Shown: positions 43,017 through 51,421 of the stretch, one piece after another
Position numbering within the stretch: the first letter of the stretch is position 1
Layout: each line of letters begins with the position of its first letter
Assembly: GCF_000419445.1 (NCBI RefSeq)
Contig: NZ_AULK01000001.1
Coordinates: forward strand, 682,001 to 746,000
DNA length: 64,000 bases
DNA from: Gryllotalpicola ginsengisoli DSM 22003
GTDB lineage: Bacteria > Actinomycetota > Actinomycetes > Actinomycetales > Microbacteriaceae
Direction of reading: 5' to 3'
Notes under the pieces: generated by a model
Database searches by the model: none
What the model was told of the DNA's origin: nothing
What the model saw: the letters and a program-made list of their open reading frames with translations, nothing else
Position numbers and translations under genes: made by a program

Positions 43017-44269
43017 GCACCGAGACCGGCAATCTGCGCAGCGCCTCGCGCCGGCTCGCGCTGCGGTTCGCGGCGTTGATCGTCGCGTTGTTCCTCATCG
43101 TCGGCGGCGTCGTGGTCGTGCTGGTGGCCACCACCCAGCACGAGGCCCTGATGCGGCAGCTGATCAGCGCCGAGCACCTCGATTCCCCGCGGGACGCCCC
43201 GCGCGGCACATACCTCGCGATCGCGGCACAGCACGGCACCGTCTCCGTGTCCGCCGACGCGCCGAGCGGCTTCCCCGAGCTGTCCGACTTCGAGGAAGTG
43301 GAGCGCACCGGCACCGCGATCGAACGCACCGCGAGCTTCGGCGGCCAGGCCTACGTCGTGCGCACCGACTCCGACTCCGGCCGGGTGGTGCAGGTGGCGG
43401 TGGGCAAGAGCGAGAGCGAGGCCGAGCTGCGCCGGGTGCTGCTGGCGCTGGCGCTGGCCGGGGTGCCGGTCGCCGTCGGGGCGGCGCTCGCGGCGTGGTG
43501 GATGTCGCTGCGGGCGATGCGTCCGATGGCCGAGGCGCTCGCGCTGCAACGGCGCTTCGTCGCCGACGCCGGTCACGAGCTGCGCACGCCGCTGACCCTG
43601 CTGAGCACGCGCGCGCAACTGCTGCGACGGGCGCTGCCCTCCCCCGCCGACGAGACGGATGCGGCCGGCGCGGCGGCGCCGTCGGAGCCCCTGTCGCGCG
43701 AGGCCCTCACCGCCGGGCTGGACGAGATCGTCGCCGACGCCAAGACGCTCACCGGCATCCTCGAGGACCTGCTGATCGCCGCCGACCCGCGCCGCGACGC
43801 CGAGCGCAGCGAGGTCGACGTGGCGGCAGTGGCGGCCGAGGCGTGCGCGGCGTTGCGATCGGATGCCGCCGGCCGCGGCATCCGTCTGGAGAACGTCGCC
43901 CCCGCTCCGGTTCTCGTCAACGGCGTGCGCGTGTCGCTCACCCGGCTCGTCACCGCCCTGCTCACCAACGCGCTCGACCACGCCCGCTCGCAGGTCACCG
44001 TCACGGTGTCCGCCCACCCCGGCGAGGCGTGGGTCGAGGTCGAGGACGACGGTCCCGGGTTCCCGCAGGCGGTCGCCGACCGCGCCTTCGAACGCTTCGC
44101 GAGCGCCCGCCCGGTGGAACCGGACGCCGTGGGCCCGCGCCACTACGGGCTCGGGCTGGCGCTCGTGGCCGAGGTCGCGCATCGGCACGGCGGCGCGGTC
44201 GCGATCGTCGACACCGGCGGCCGCGGAGCACGGGTGCGGGTGCGGCTGCCCGCGATAGCCCGCGCATAG
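43013..44269 (+). CDS. Sensor histidine kinase
   Basis: The 418-residue kinase has a first membrane helix (LRFAALIVALFLIVGGVVVVLVATT), an extracytoplasmic domain of about 100 residues, a second helix (VLLALALAGVPVAVGAALAAWWM), the H box ADAGHELRTPLTLLSTRAQLLRR, the N box LVTALLTNALDHA and the ATP motifs EDDGPGFPQAVADRAFERF and GLGLALVAEVAHRHGG. No separate HAMP is obvious. The sensed signal is unknown. It pairs with the OmpR-type regulator through a GTGA overlap. Confidence 0.9.
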   Translation: MSTETGNLRSASRRLALRFAALIVALFLIVGGVVVVLVATTQHEALMRQLISAEHLDSPRDAPRGTYLAIAAQHGTVSVSADAPSGFPELSDFEEVERTGTAIERTASFGGQAYVVRTDSDSGRVVQVAVGKSESEAELRRVLLALALAGVPVAVGAALAAWWMSLRAMRPMAEALALQRRFVADAGHELRTPLTLLSTRAQLLRRALPSPADETDAAGAAAPSEPLSREALTAGLDEIVADAKTLTGILEDLLIAADPRRDAERSEVDVAAVAAEACAALRSDAAGRGIRLENVAPAPVLVNGVRVSLTRLVTALLTNALDHARSQVTVTVSAHPGEAWVEVEDDGPGFPQAVADRAFERFASARPVEPDAVGPRHYGLGLALVAEVAHRHGGAVAIVDTGGRGARVRVRLPAIARA

Positions 44270-44362
44270 GGACTGCTCGGCGTCCACCCAGCCCGAATAA
44301 GAATGTTGGAAGATCCGCCGCCCAGTGTTGAGTCAGAGAGACTTCGACCGAGAGGGGCCGAG

Positions 44363-44713
44363 ATGAACCTTCGCATCCGCGGAACGCGCGCGGCGGCGGC
44401 GATCGTCGGATCGATCGGCGCGCTGGCGTTCGCCACCACTGCGGCGTTCGGCGTGTTCTTCCTCCACCAGGAGACGAGCCAGTCCTCCTCGAGCGGCACC
44501 ACCGGCGACGACGGGGTGTCCGGCACCGGATCCACCGGGACGGGGTCCGACTCGGGATCCACGGGAGACGGGTCGACGGACTCGGGGTCCACGGGCGACG
44601 GGTCCACGGACTCCGGCTCGGACAGCGGCGGCTTCGGCTCCTTCGGCGACGAGGGCACCCAGGGCGTCGCCCCCGGCGCGGGCGGCATGCACGGAAGCTC
44701 GTCGGGCTCATGA
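44363..44713 (+). CDS. Membrane-anchored Ser/Gly/Asp-rich protein in redox operon
   Basis: The 116-residue protein has a basic N-terminus, one hydrophobic helix (AAAAIVGSIGALAFATTAAFGVFFL) and an extracytoplasmic region of Ser, Gly, Thr and Asp, including two direct GSTGDGSTDS repeats whose DNA is also almost identical. No FMN-binding fold is present. It starts the run of overlapping redox genes (ATGA with apbE). It may be a spacer, a surface matrix or a short flavin acceptor carrying Thr/Ser; none is shown. AGGGGCCGAG precedes the ATG; an upstream ATG at 44303 is less likely. Confidence 0.65.
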   Translation: MNLRIRGTRAAAAIVGSIGALAFATTAAFGVFFLHQETSQSSSSGTTGDDGVSGTGSTGTGSDSGSTGDGSTDSGSTGDGSTDSGSDSGGFGSFGDEGTQGVAPGAGGMHGSSSGS

Positions 44714-45669
44714 TCGCGACGAACGCGACCGCGAGCGACCGCTGGGCGATCTGGAGCACCGAGGCCGTGCTCGTCATCACCGAGCCGTCCCGGCTCCGCA
44801 CCGCTCACCGTCTCGTGGACGAGACCCTCGCCGAGGTGGAGCGGGCGTGCAGCCGCTTCCGCCCCGACTCCGAGCTCAGCCTGCTTCGCGGCCGCATGGC
44901 CGGCGGAGTCGCCGTCTCGCGCACCCTCGCCGCACTCGTCGATGCGGCGCTGCGCGCCGCCGCGTGGACCGACGGCGACGTCGACCCGACGGTCGGTCTG
45001 CGGCTGGCCGAACTCGGCTACGACCGCGACCTCGCCGCCGTGGGCGCCGACGCGGAGATCGCGGTAGAGGTGCACCCACTGCCGGCGAGCAGAAACGGAT
45101 GGCGCCGCATCCGTCTCGACGGCGACCGCCTCACCGTGCCCGACGACCTCGCGCTCGACCTGGGCGCGACCGCCAAGGCCGTGGCCGCCGACCGGGCCGC
45201 CGCGCGCGTGGCGGCCGAGCTGGGCTGCGGGGCGTTCGTCGGCCTCGGCGGCGACATCGCCACCGCCGGTCCGGGCCCCGACGGCGGATGGCAGGTGCGC
45301 GTGCAGGACCTGCCGGCGGACCCCGCCCAGCAGGTCTCGCTCTCCCCCGGCTGGGCGATCGCCACCTCGAGCACGCAGAAGCGGCGCTGGAGCGCCGGCG
45401 GGCGGCGGATGCACCACATCCTCGACCCCCGCAGCGGACTGCCGGCGCCCGAGACCTGGCGCAGCGTGACCGCGGTCGCGCGCGACTGCCTGCGCGCCAA
45501 CGCGGTGAGCACCGCCGCCATCGTGCGCGGTCCGCGCGCCCTGGCCTGGATGCGCGAGCTCGGCGTCGCCGGGCGGCTTGTCGACGCGTCCGGTCGCGTG
45601 CACACCACGGGCGCCTGGCCGGCGCCGACCCCGTCGCCCGAACCTGAGGAGGCCGTCGATGTTCGATGA
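44710..45669 (+). CDS. apbE: FAD:protein FMN transferase (ApbE family)
   Basis: The 319-residue enzyme moves FMN from FAD to a Ser/Thr of a target protein. ApbE features are the opening VERACSRFRPDSELSLLRG, DVDPTVGLRLAELGYDRD, DLGATAKAVAADRAAARV, VGLGGDIATAG, IATSSTQKRRW and HHILDPRSGLPAPETWRSVTAVARDCLRANAVSTAAIV. No signal peptide is visible. It sits between the Ser/Gly/Asp-rich protein and a haem membrane protein, whose genes overlap it by 4 and 11 nt. The target protein is not recognised in the window. Confidence 0.87.
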   Translation: MIATNATASDRWAIWSTEAVLVITEPSRLRTAHRLVDETLAEVERACSRFRPDSELSLLRGRMAGGVAVSRTLAALVDAALRAAAWTDGDVDPTVGLRLAELGYDRDLAAVGADAEIAVEVHPLPASRNGWRRIRLDGDRLTVPDDLALDLGATAKAVAADRAAARVAAELGCGAFVGLGGDIATAGPGPDGGWQVRVQDLPADPAQQVSLSPGWAIATSSTQKRRWSAGGRRMHHILDPRSGLPAPETWRSVTAVARDCLRANAVSTAAIVRGPRALAWMRELGVAGRLVDASGRVHTTGAWPAPTPSPEPEEAVDVR

Positions 45670-46261
45670 CACGATGTGGGCGTTCGGCCGCGCCAGCGGC
45701 ATCGTCGACCTGGTGCTGCTGACCGTCGCGGTGCTCGGCGGCATCCTCACCCGCTCCGGCCGCCCCCTGCCGGGCATCCCGCGCTTCGCCCTGTCGCTGG
45801 CGCACCGCAACGTCTCGATGCTCGCGGTCGTGTTCCTCGTGCTGCACGTGGCGACCCTGCTGCTCGACCCGTATGCGAAGCTCACGATCGCCGATGTGGT
45901 CGTGCCGTTCGCCGGCGCCGAGAAGCCGTTCTGGTTGGGGCTCGGCACGGTCGCCTTCGACCTGCTGGTCGCCGTCGTCGCCACCGCGCTGCTGCAGCGC
46001 GCGATCGGCACGAAGGCGTTCCGCGCCGTGCACTGGCTCACCTATGCGATGTGGCCGGTCGCCGTGCTGCACTCGGTCTTCGACGGCACCGACGGCACCG
46101 ACGCCTGGTTCGTGGTCGGAACCGTCCTGGCCACCGCCGCCGTGCTCGCCGCCGTCGCGTGGCGCCTCTCGCACGGATTCCTGGAGACGCAGAGCCTGCG
46201 CGGACCGGATCGACTGCGCGCGCCGCAGCGGCCGGACGCCGAACTGAGGAGGGTGTCATGA
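45659..46261 (+). CDS. Ferric-reductase-like haem b membrane protein
   Basis: The 200-residue protein has five to six membrane helices of the ferric reductase-like transmembrane domain. Pairs of histidines on two helices, LAHRNVSMLAVVFLVLHVATLLL and RAVHWLTYAMWPVAVLHSVFDG, should hold two b haems. It lacks the C-terminal FAD/NAD domains of a full ferric reductase, so electrons must be delivered by a separate protein, probably the NuoF-like product and ferredoxin coded next. It overlaps apbE by 11 nt and the NuoF-like gene by 4 nt. Confidence 0.8.
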   Translation: MFDDTMWAFGRASGIVDLVLLTVAVLGGILTRSGRPLPGIPRFALSLAHRNVSMLAVVFLVLHVATLLLDPYAKLTIADVVVPFAGAEKPFWLGLGTVAFDLLVAVVATALLQRAIGTKAFRAVHWLTYAMWPVAVLHSVFDGTDGTDAWFVVGTVLATAAVLAAVAWRLSHGFLETQSLRGPDRLRAPQRPDAELRRVS

Positions 46262-47493
46262 CGGTCGAGGCGATGGTGGAGCCCGAGTCGGGGGCGATCG
46301 GGGTGGACCGCCTGCTGGCGGCCGGCCCGGACGCCCGTTGGGCGCAGCACGCGACGCGCTTCGGCGCCCTGGACGCGGCCGCGGCGGCCCCGACGCTGCT
46401 GGCCGAGCTCGAGGCCTCAGGGCTCGGCGGCCGCGGCGGGGCCGGTTTCGCCGCCTGGCGCAAGCTGGCCGCGACCCTCGAGGCGGGCCGGCGCCCGGGC
46501 GCCCGCCCCGTGGTCATCGCCAACGGCTCGGAGGGCGAACCGCTCAGCCACAAGGACGCGACGCTGCTGCGCCACGCCCCGCACCTCGTGATCGACGGAT
46601 TGCTCGCGGCCGCGGCCGCCGTCGGCGCCTCGGACGCGTACCTGTACGCCGCCGAGCCGGGGCTCGAGGCCGTGCGCGCCGCCGCGGCCGAGCGGGCGGA
46701 TGCCGCCCGCATCCGCTTCGTCGCCGCACCGGACGCCTTCATCGCGGGGCAAGCGACGGCGGTCGTGAACGCGATCGAGAACGGCGTCGCGTTGCCCAGG
46801 GATCACACCCGCCGGCTCAGCGAGTCGGGCTTGCGCGGCCGCCCGACCCTGCTGCACAACGTCGAGACGCTCGCCCAGCTGGCGCTCGTGGCCCGCTACG
46901 GCGCGGCGTGGTTCCGCGCGGTGGGCACGGCGGACGACCCCGGAACCAGGCTCGTCACGATCGCCGGCGACGTCGCCCTCCCGCAGGTGCTCGAGGTGGC
47001 CGGCGGCACCCGCATCGCCGAGGTGCTCCGCGCCGCGGGCGCGGACACCTCGCGGCTGGCCGCCGTGCTGGTCGGCGGCTACCACGGCGCGTGGCTGCCC
47101 GCCGACGCCCTCGACGCACCGCTGTCGCCGGCCGGGCTCGCCCCCTTCGGCGCCCACCCCGGCGCCGGTGTGCTGCTCGCCCTCGACCGCACCCGCTGCG
47201 GCGTCGAGGCGACGGCGGGCATCGTCTCGTACCTCGCCGCCCAGTCCGCCCGCCAGTGCGGGCCGTGCCGCTTCGGCCTGCCGGCGCTGGCGGAGACGTG
47301 GAACCGGCTGGCCTACGCCTCCCACGACTCGGGCCTGGCCGCCCGGGCGTGGGAGCTGACCGACACGGTCGACGGCCGCGGCGCCTGCGCCCACCCCGAC
47401 GGCACCGCCCGCATGGTGCGCAGCGCCCAGCGCGTGTTCGCCGACGATCTGCGGCTGCACGCCCACGGCGGCTGCGCCAGGGCGGCGCGGTGA
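46258..47493 (+). CDS. NuoF-like NADH dehydrogenase module
   Basis: The 411-residue protein aligns by eye with NuoF of complex I: SGLGGRGGAGFAAWRKL (residues 54-70; FMN/NADH glycine loop), NGSEGEPLSHKDATLLRHAPHLVIDGLL, GRPTLLHNVETLAQLALVARYG, an SLBB-like domain and the Fe-S end SARQCGPCRFGL...GACAHPDG. NuoF has SCGxCxPCR, so the first cluster cysteine is Ala here and only three of four ligands remain. It probably oxidises NADH with FMN and passes electrons to the ferredoxin or the haem protein. NuoE and NuoG partners are absent. Confidence 0.82.
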   Translation: MTVEAMVEPESGAIGVDRLLAAGPDARWAQHATRFGALDAAAAAPTLLAELEASGLGGRGGAGFAAWRKLAATLEAGRRPGARPVVIANGSEGEPLSHKDATLLRHAPHLVIDGLLAAAAAVGASDAYLYAAEPGLEAVRAAAAERADAARIRFVAAPDAFIAGQATAVVNAIENGVALPRDHTRRLSESGLRGRPTLLHNVETLAQLALVARYGAAWFRAVGTADDPGTRLVTIAGDVALPQVLEVAGGTRIAEVLRAAGADTSRLAAVLVGGYHGAWLPADALDAPLSPAGLAPFGAHPGAGVLLALDRTRCGVEATAGIVSYLAAQSARQCGPCRFGLPALAETWNRLAYASHDSGLAARAWELTDTVDGRGACAHPDGTARMVRSAQRVFADDLRLHAHGGCARAAR

Positions 47494-47521
47494 ACGGCCC
47501 GTGGGAGGAGAGGATGCGACG

Positions 47522-47785
47522 ATGACCCGGCTCGACCCGCGCGGGGCATCCCCCGACGCCCCCGTCCCGGCGGCCCGCCTGCACATCGACTGGACCCGCT
47601 GCGACGGTCGTGGGCTGTGCACCGAGCTGCTGCCCGAGCTGCTCGACCGCGACGAGTGGGGCTACCCGATCGCCCGCTCGCTGAGTGACCGCTCGGATGT
47701 GCCGGTCCCGCCGGAGCTGGAGCAGGCCGCGCTCGACGCCGTCACGCTCTGCCCGGTGATCGCCCTGAGGCTCACCCGGCGCTGA
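47522..47785 (+). CDS. Short 3Fe-4S ferredoxin
   Basis: The 87-residue protein has the three-cysteine pattern of actinobacterial 3Fe-4S ferredoxins: CDGRGLC (two Cys, with Asp/Gly/Arg/Gly/Leu between them) and CPVIAL near the C-terminus. It is acidic, like other electron-transfer partners. GGAGGAGAGG precedes the ATG at 47522. As last gene of the redox operon it likely shuttles electrons between the NuoF-like protein and the haem membrane protein. Confidence 0.83.
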   Translation: MTRLDPRGASPDAPVPAARLHIDWTRCDGRGLCTELLPELLDRDEWGYPIARSLSDRSDVPVPPELEQAALDAVTLCPVIALRLTRR

Positions 47786-47820
47786 GGGCTCGCGCTGGCC
47801 GGCCGCCTCATGATCCCTCG

Positions 47821-49548
47821 CTAGCCGCGGCCCCCGCCGAGAAGGGCGTAGCCGAGCGGGATCGCCGAGACGCACATCAGCACGATGCCGAGCGGGGCGG
47901 CGGCACCCAGCAGCAGGATGCCGCCGACGAGGAATCCCGCGAACACGATCGCGCCCACCGCGCGCCGGATCAGGCGCTCGAGACGGGAGAGGCGGCGATC
48001 CAGGGCCGGTGTCGCAACGGTGACGACGCCGTCGTTCACGTGCGTGATCAGGGTGTCGATGCGCCCGGGCAGGCGCGCGAAGACGCCGGCCGCAGAGACG
48101 ACCTCGCGGGCGGCGGCCGCCACGACGTTGCCGCTCTGCTCGCGCAGCAGGCGCGCGGCGAACGGCTCGATCGCGTCCCAGATGTTGAACTCGGGGTCGA
48201 GGGCGCTGCAGACGCCGGACGTGAGCGACGCCGAGCGGATGATCAGCAGGAAATCCTCGGGGAGTTGGAACGGCAGCGAGCGCACGACGCGGCCGAACTC
48301 CTGCCCGAATTCGCGGAACTCGCGCGGGTCGACGCGGCGCAGCTGGGCGAAGCCCATGCCGCCGAAGCGGTCGAAGAGCGTCAGCATCGCGCGCTCGAGC
48401 TCGGAGGTGTCGGCGGCGGGCAGCAGGATGCCGGCCTCCTTGATGCTCTCGATCAGCCGGCGGCCGTCGCGCGCCGCCACGGCGATCAGCACTCGGCGCA
48501 GCGCGCCGCGCAGCTCGTCGGTGATCTCGCCCATCATGCCGAAGTCGATGAAGGTGAGCCGGAATCCGGGCGCCGCACCGGGTGCAGGGGTCACGAACAC
48601 GTTGCCGGGATGCGGGTCGGCGTGGAAGAAGCCCTGCCCGAGCAGCTGCTCGAACATCACCTCGGCGAACACCGCCGCCACCTCGCGCGGGTCGATGCCC
48701 GCCGCCCGCAGCGCGTCGACGTCGTCGATCTTGATCGCGGTGACGTCGGCGAGGGTCAGCACGCGCCGGGTCGTGCGCTCCCACACGACGGCGGGCACCA
48801 CGACGCGCGGGTCGTCCGCGAAGACCGTGGCGAAACGGGTGGCGGCGACGGCCTCGTGCAGGTAGTCGATCTCCTCGAGGCTCGTCTGCGCGAACTCGCG
48901 CACGAGTGCGACCGGGTCGACGTGACGCGACACGACATCGAGGTGGCTGAGCCATCCCGCCACGCGGCGCAATGCCGACAGGTCGACGTCGACGATCGAG
49001 CGGATGCCCGGCCGCTGCACCTTGACGACGACGCCGTCCTGACCGAGCTCGGCCGCATCCCGCGTGCCGAGGCGCGCGCGATGCGCCTGGCCGAGGGATG
49101 CCGCAGCCACCGGCTCCTCGTCGAACGCGGCGAACGCCTGCGCGAGCGGCACGGCGAGCTCGCCTTCGGCGAGTTCGCGGATCGCGGGGAACCCGGCCGC
49201 AGGCACCTCGTCCTGCAAGCCGGCGAGCTCGCGCGTGATCTCGGGCGGCAGGACGTCGAGCCGCGACGACAGGAACTGCCCGACCTTGATCATGAGGCCG
49301 CCGAGTTCGACGGCGAGCAGGTGGAAGCGCTGGGCCATGCGGGTCAGCCGCCCGGCGCGGCCGCGCTCGGCGAGCGCGCCGAAGCCGATCCGCGGCAGCA
49401 CCAGCTCGAACCACCACGACTCGACCAGGAACCGGCCGGCGAAGCGCAGGATGCGGCGGTACCGGGCGCGCTCGACGCCGGCAGCGGGCCCGCGCGGCTC
49501 GGTGCCGGGGCCGCTCGCCGGCGGCATCCGATCAGTCCCCTGCGTCAC
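47821..49548 (-). CDS. UbiB/ABC1 (AarF) family atypical kinase
   Basis: The 575-residue protein has the UbiB-family signatures: the KxGQ motif in GGLMIKVGQFLSSRLDVLPPEI, the ATP-binding AAASLGQAHRARL, catalytic HADPHPGNVFV and the DFG-like FIDFGMMGEI. The C-terminus has two membrane helices (AVGAIVFAGFLVGGILLLGAAAPLGIVLMCVSAIPLGYALL). Family members act in quinone or lipid homeostasis. The substrate here is unknown. The 5' end overlaps the PadR gene by 4 nt, so they are probably co-transcribed. Confidence 0.86.
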   Translation of the reverse strand: MTQGTDRMPPASGPGTEPRGPAAGVERARYRRILRFAGRFLVESWWFELVLPRIGFGALAERGRAGRLTRMAQRFHLLAVELGGLMIKVGQFLSSRLDVLPPEITRELAGLQDEVPAAGFPAIRELAEGELAVPLAQAFAAFDEEPVAAASLGQAHRARLGTRDAAELGQDGVVVKVQRPGIRSIVDVDLSALRRVAGWLSHLDVVSRHVDPVALVREFAQTSLEEIDYLHEAVAATRFATVFADDPRVVVPAVVWERTTRRVLTLADVTAIKIDDVDALRAAGIDPREVAAVFAEVMFEQLLGQGFFHADPHPGNVFVTPAPGAAPGFRLTFIDFGMMGEITDELRGALRRVLIAVAARDGRRLIESIKEAGILLPAADTSELERAMLTLFDRFGGMGFAQLRRVDPREFREFGQEFGRVVRSLPFQLPEDFLLIIRSASLTSGVCSALDPEFNIWDAIEPFAARLLREQSGNVVAAAAREVVSAAGVFARLPGRIDTLITHVNDGVVTVATPALDRRLSRLERLIRRAVGAIVFAGFLVGGILLLGAAAPLGIVLMCVSAIPLGYALLGGGRG

Positions 49549-50120
49549 TCCTGCGCGAGGATCGCGTACAGCTTGCGCCGCACCTCGTCGAGCAGCTTCG
49601 CGGCTTCCTGCTGTTGCTCGGGCGTGCCGGAGCGCTGCACCTGAGCGGCGGCCTGGGCGAGCTCCATGCCCGCCTTGGGCAGCGGTCCGATGCCGAACAG
49701 ATCACGCTTGCGCGATTCCGGCCCCGGCGCGCGCTCAGCCGCGGCATCCGCTTCGGCCTTGCCGGCCGCGGTCAGCGAGTAGGTCTTGCGGCCGTCCGCT
49801 GCGTCGGCCTCGATGACGCCCTCGTCGGTGAGCAGCTGCAGCGTCGGGTAGACCTCGCCGGCGGTCGGCTTCCACGACCCGTTGCTGCGCTCGCCGATCT
49901 CGGCGATCAGCTCGTACCCATGCATCGGCCTCTCGGCGAGCAGCGCGAGCACGGCGCTCCGCACATCCCCGTCGTGACCGGGGCGGCCACGCGGGCTGAG
50001 CCGCTGCTCGACGGCGGAGCGCAGCTGGTCGAATGCGTCTGAGAGGGACGGGCCGGCGCCGGGACGCCCGCCTCCGAAGCCGCGCGAGCTCGTGCCCGCG
50101 CCAGTGAACGACGTGCTCAT
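49545..50120 (-). CDS. PadR-family transcriptional regulator
   Basis: The 191-residue protein has a Gly/Ser-rich N-terminal tail of 40 residues, then the PadR winged helix (DVRSAVLALLAERPMHGYELIAEIGERSNGSWKPTAGEVYPTLQLLTDEGVIEADAADGRKTYSLTAAG) and a C-terminal helical dimerisation part (LLDEVRRKLYAILAQE). GGGAGGT precedes the ATG at 50120. It is the first gene of a unit with the UbiB-like kinase and probably represses that unit. Confidence 0.87.
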   Translation of the reverse strand: MSTSFTGAGTSSRGFGGGRPGAGPSLSDAFDQLRSAVEQRLSPRGRPGHDGDVRSAVLALLAERPMHGYELIAEIGERSNGSWKPTAGEVYPTLQLLTDEGVIEADAADGRKTYSLTAAGKAEADAAAERAPGPESRKRDLFGIGPLPKAGMELAQAAAQVQRSGTPEQQQEAAKLLDEVRRKLYAILAQE

Positions 50121-50261
50121 GACGACCTCCCGGTCTGACGTGACGCGGCTGGGTTGTCGCCGCGGTTTCACGATATGCCGGTGACGGTCCTTTGTCGCGG
50201 GAACGGCCGCGCCGACCAGCGATTCCGCGGGAGCGAAGCGCACCTGCGACGCTGCCGCGCT

Positions 50262-51344
50262 CTACGCAGCACGTCCGGTCGGGCCGAAGAGGACGATGCT
50301 GCTGTAGCCCTCCATGGGAGCGAATTCGGCGTGGCTGCCGTTGAGCTTGCGAATGAGGAAGTCCCAGCCGGCCGCGACGTCGTCGATCGCTTTGAAGTTG
50401 GTCGTGAGGTGGTCGGTGACCGGCATGAAGAAGTCATTCCAGTGCATCGGCACGAACAGCTTCGGCTGCACCTTTGCGATGGTCTCCTCGTAGAACGCGC
50501 GCCGGAATTCGGCGTCCTTGCCGAATGCGCCCGCGGTGCCGCAGAACATGGCGTCCGCATGGACGTCGTCGAGCGCTCCGTGCAGATATCCCGCTGAGGC
50601 CTTCACCAACAGGGAGTCGGCGCCGTGCTCGACCAGGAAGTCGTAGGACCCGCCTTCCAGGTAGTCGCGGGCTTTGGCGGGCTGCGTGAGCGGATGCGTG
50701 ATCGGAGTGCCGTCCCCGCCGACAGTGCCCGGAGAGTGCTTGGAGCGCAGGACGGTCACGGTGAAGTCGCCGATTCGGATCGGGGCGCCCGGGTCATAGC
50801 CGCGCAGCCGGGATTCCGGCACCCCGCCGCCGCGTCCGACATTCAGCGTGGAGGGCGAGCCGTGCAGTGTGGCGCCGGTGCGCCGGGCGACGTAGGCCGC
50901 GTCCAACACGTGGTCGTAGTGCGAGTGCGAGATGAAGATGTTCTCCACTCGATCCGCGCCGACTCGAGAGAGCACGGTGTCGACCTTGGCGCGGTCGGTC
51001 GCGAGGGTCCCGAAGAGCGCACGAGTGAGTGACACGTCCGTGATGAACGCGTCGAAGAGCAGCTGGGTCGTGCCGTCGTCGACCAGCAGCGTCGTGGTGC
51101 CGAGGAATGTGACGCGCACTTCCCCGCTGTGCAGCTCTCGCTGATCGTCGACCAGGTACTCGGCGTAGTTCTTCAGGTCGCCGGACGGCGTGAGGAATGC
51201 GAGGTAGCCGCCCGCCGCTGCTCCGACGACGACCGCGCCTGCGACCCCGGCTCCGATTCCCAACGCCTGCCGCCGGGAGATGCGCTTTCCGCCGGATGCA
51301 CCGCCGGACTCGCTCAACCTGCTGCTCACGATTGCCGCCTCCAT
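50262..51344 (-). CDS. Secreted/anchored metallo-beta-lactamase-fold hydrolase (UlaG-like)
   Basis: The 360-residue protein begins with a twin-arginine-like signal (KRISRRQALGIGAGVAGAVVVGAAAGGYLAFL), so it is probably exported folded or membrane-anchored. The hydrolase part has VRVTFLGTTTLLVDDGTTQLLFDAF, the metal-binding HSHYDH, VLRSKHSPG and a final MHWNDFF. The arrangement resembles L-ascorbate-6-phosphate lactonase-like MBL proteins. The substrate is unknown. Divergent from a TetR gene with a shared inverted repeat, so TetR control is likely. Confidence 0.75.
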   Translation of the reverse strand: MEAAIVSSRLSESGGASGGKRISRRQALGIGAGVAGAVVVGAAAGGYLAFLTPSGDLKNYAEYLVDDQRELHSGEVRVTFLGTTTLLVDDGTTQLLFDAFITDVSLTRALFGTLATDRAKVDTVLSRVGADRVENIFISHSHYDHVLDAAYVARRTGATLHGSPSTLNVGRGGGVPESRLRGYDPGAPIRIGDFTVTVLRSKHSPGTVGGDGTPITHPLTQPAKARDYLEGGSYDFLVEHGADSLLVKASAGYLHGALDDVHADAMFCGTAGAFGKDAEFRRAFYEETIAKVQPKLFVPMHWNDFFMPVTDHLTTNFKAIDDVAAGWDFLIRKLNGSHAEFAPMEGYSSIVLFGPTGRAA

Positions 51345-51346
51345 AC

Positions 51347-51404
51347 AAAGTGACAGTTTCAGACATTTTCTTGATTCGGCAATGCTGTCATGAACTGCCA
51401 CTTT
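51347..51404. promoter_or_regulatory. Divergent MBL/TetR operator
   Basis: Between the two divergent starts, AAAGTGACAGTTTCA (51347-51361) and TGAACTGCCACTTT (51391-51404) form an inverted repeat with arms of 12 matched bases and a long 29-nt spacer. The regulator downstream (51422) would control both its own gene and the hydrolase gene. Confidence 0.6.
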
Positions 51405-51421
51405 TTGCTAGCTTCGGAAGC

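Noticed and set aside
42345-44269. Insertion sequence or prophage signatures near the two-component system
   Set aside because: No transposase, integrase or terminal repeats were found here or anywhere else in the window.
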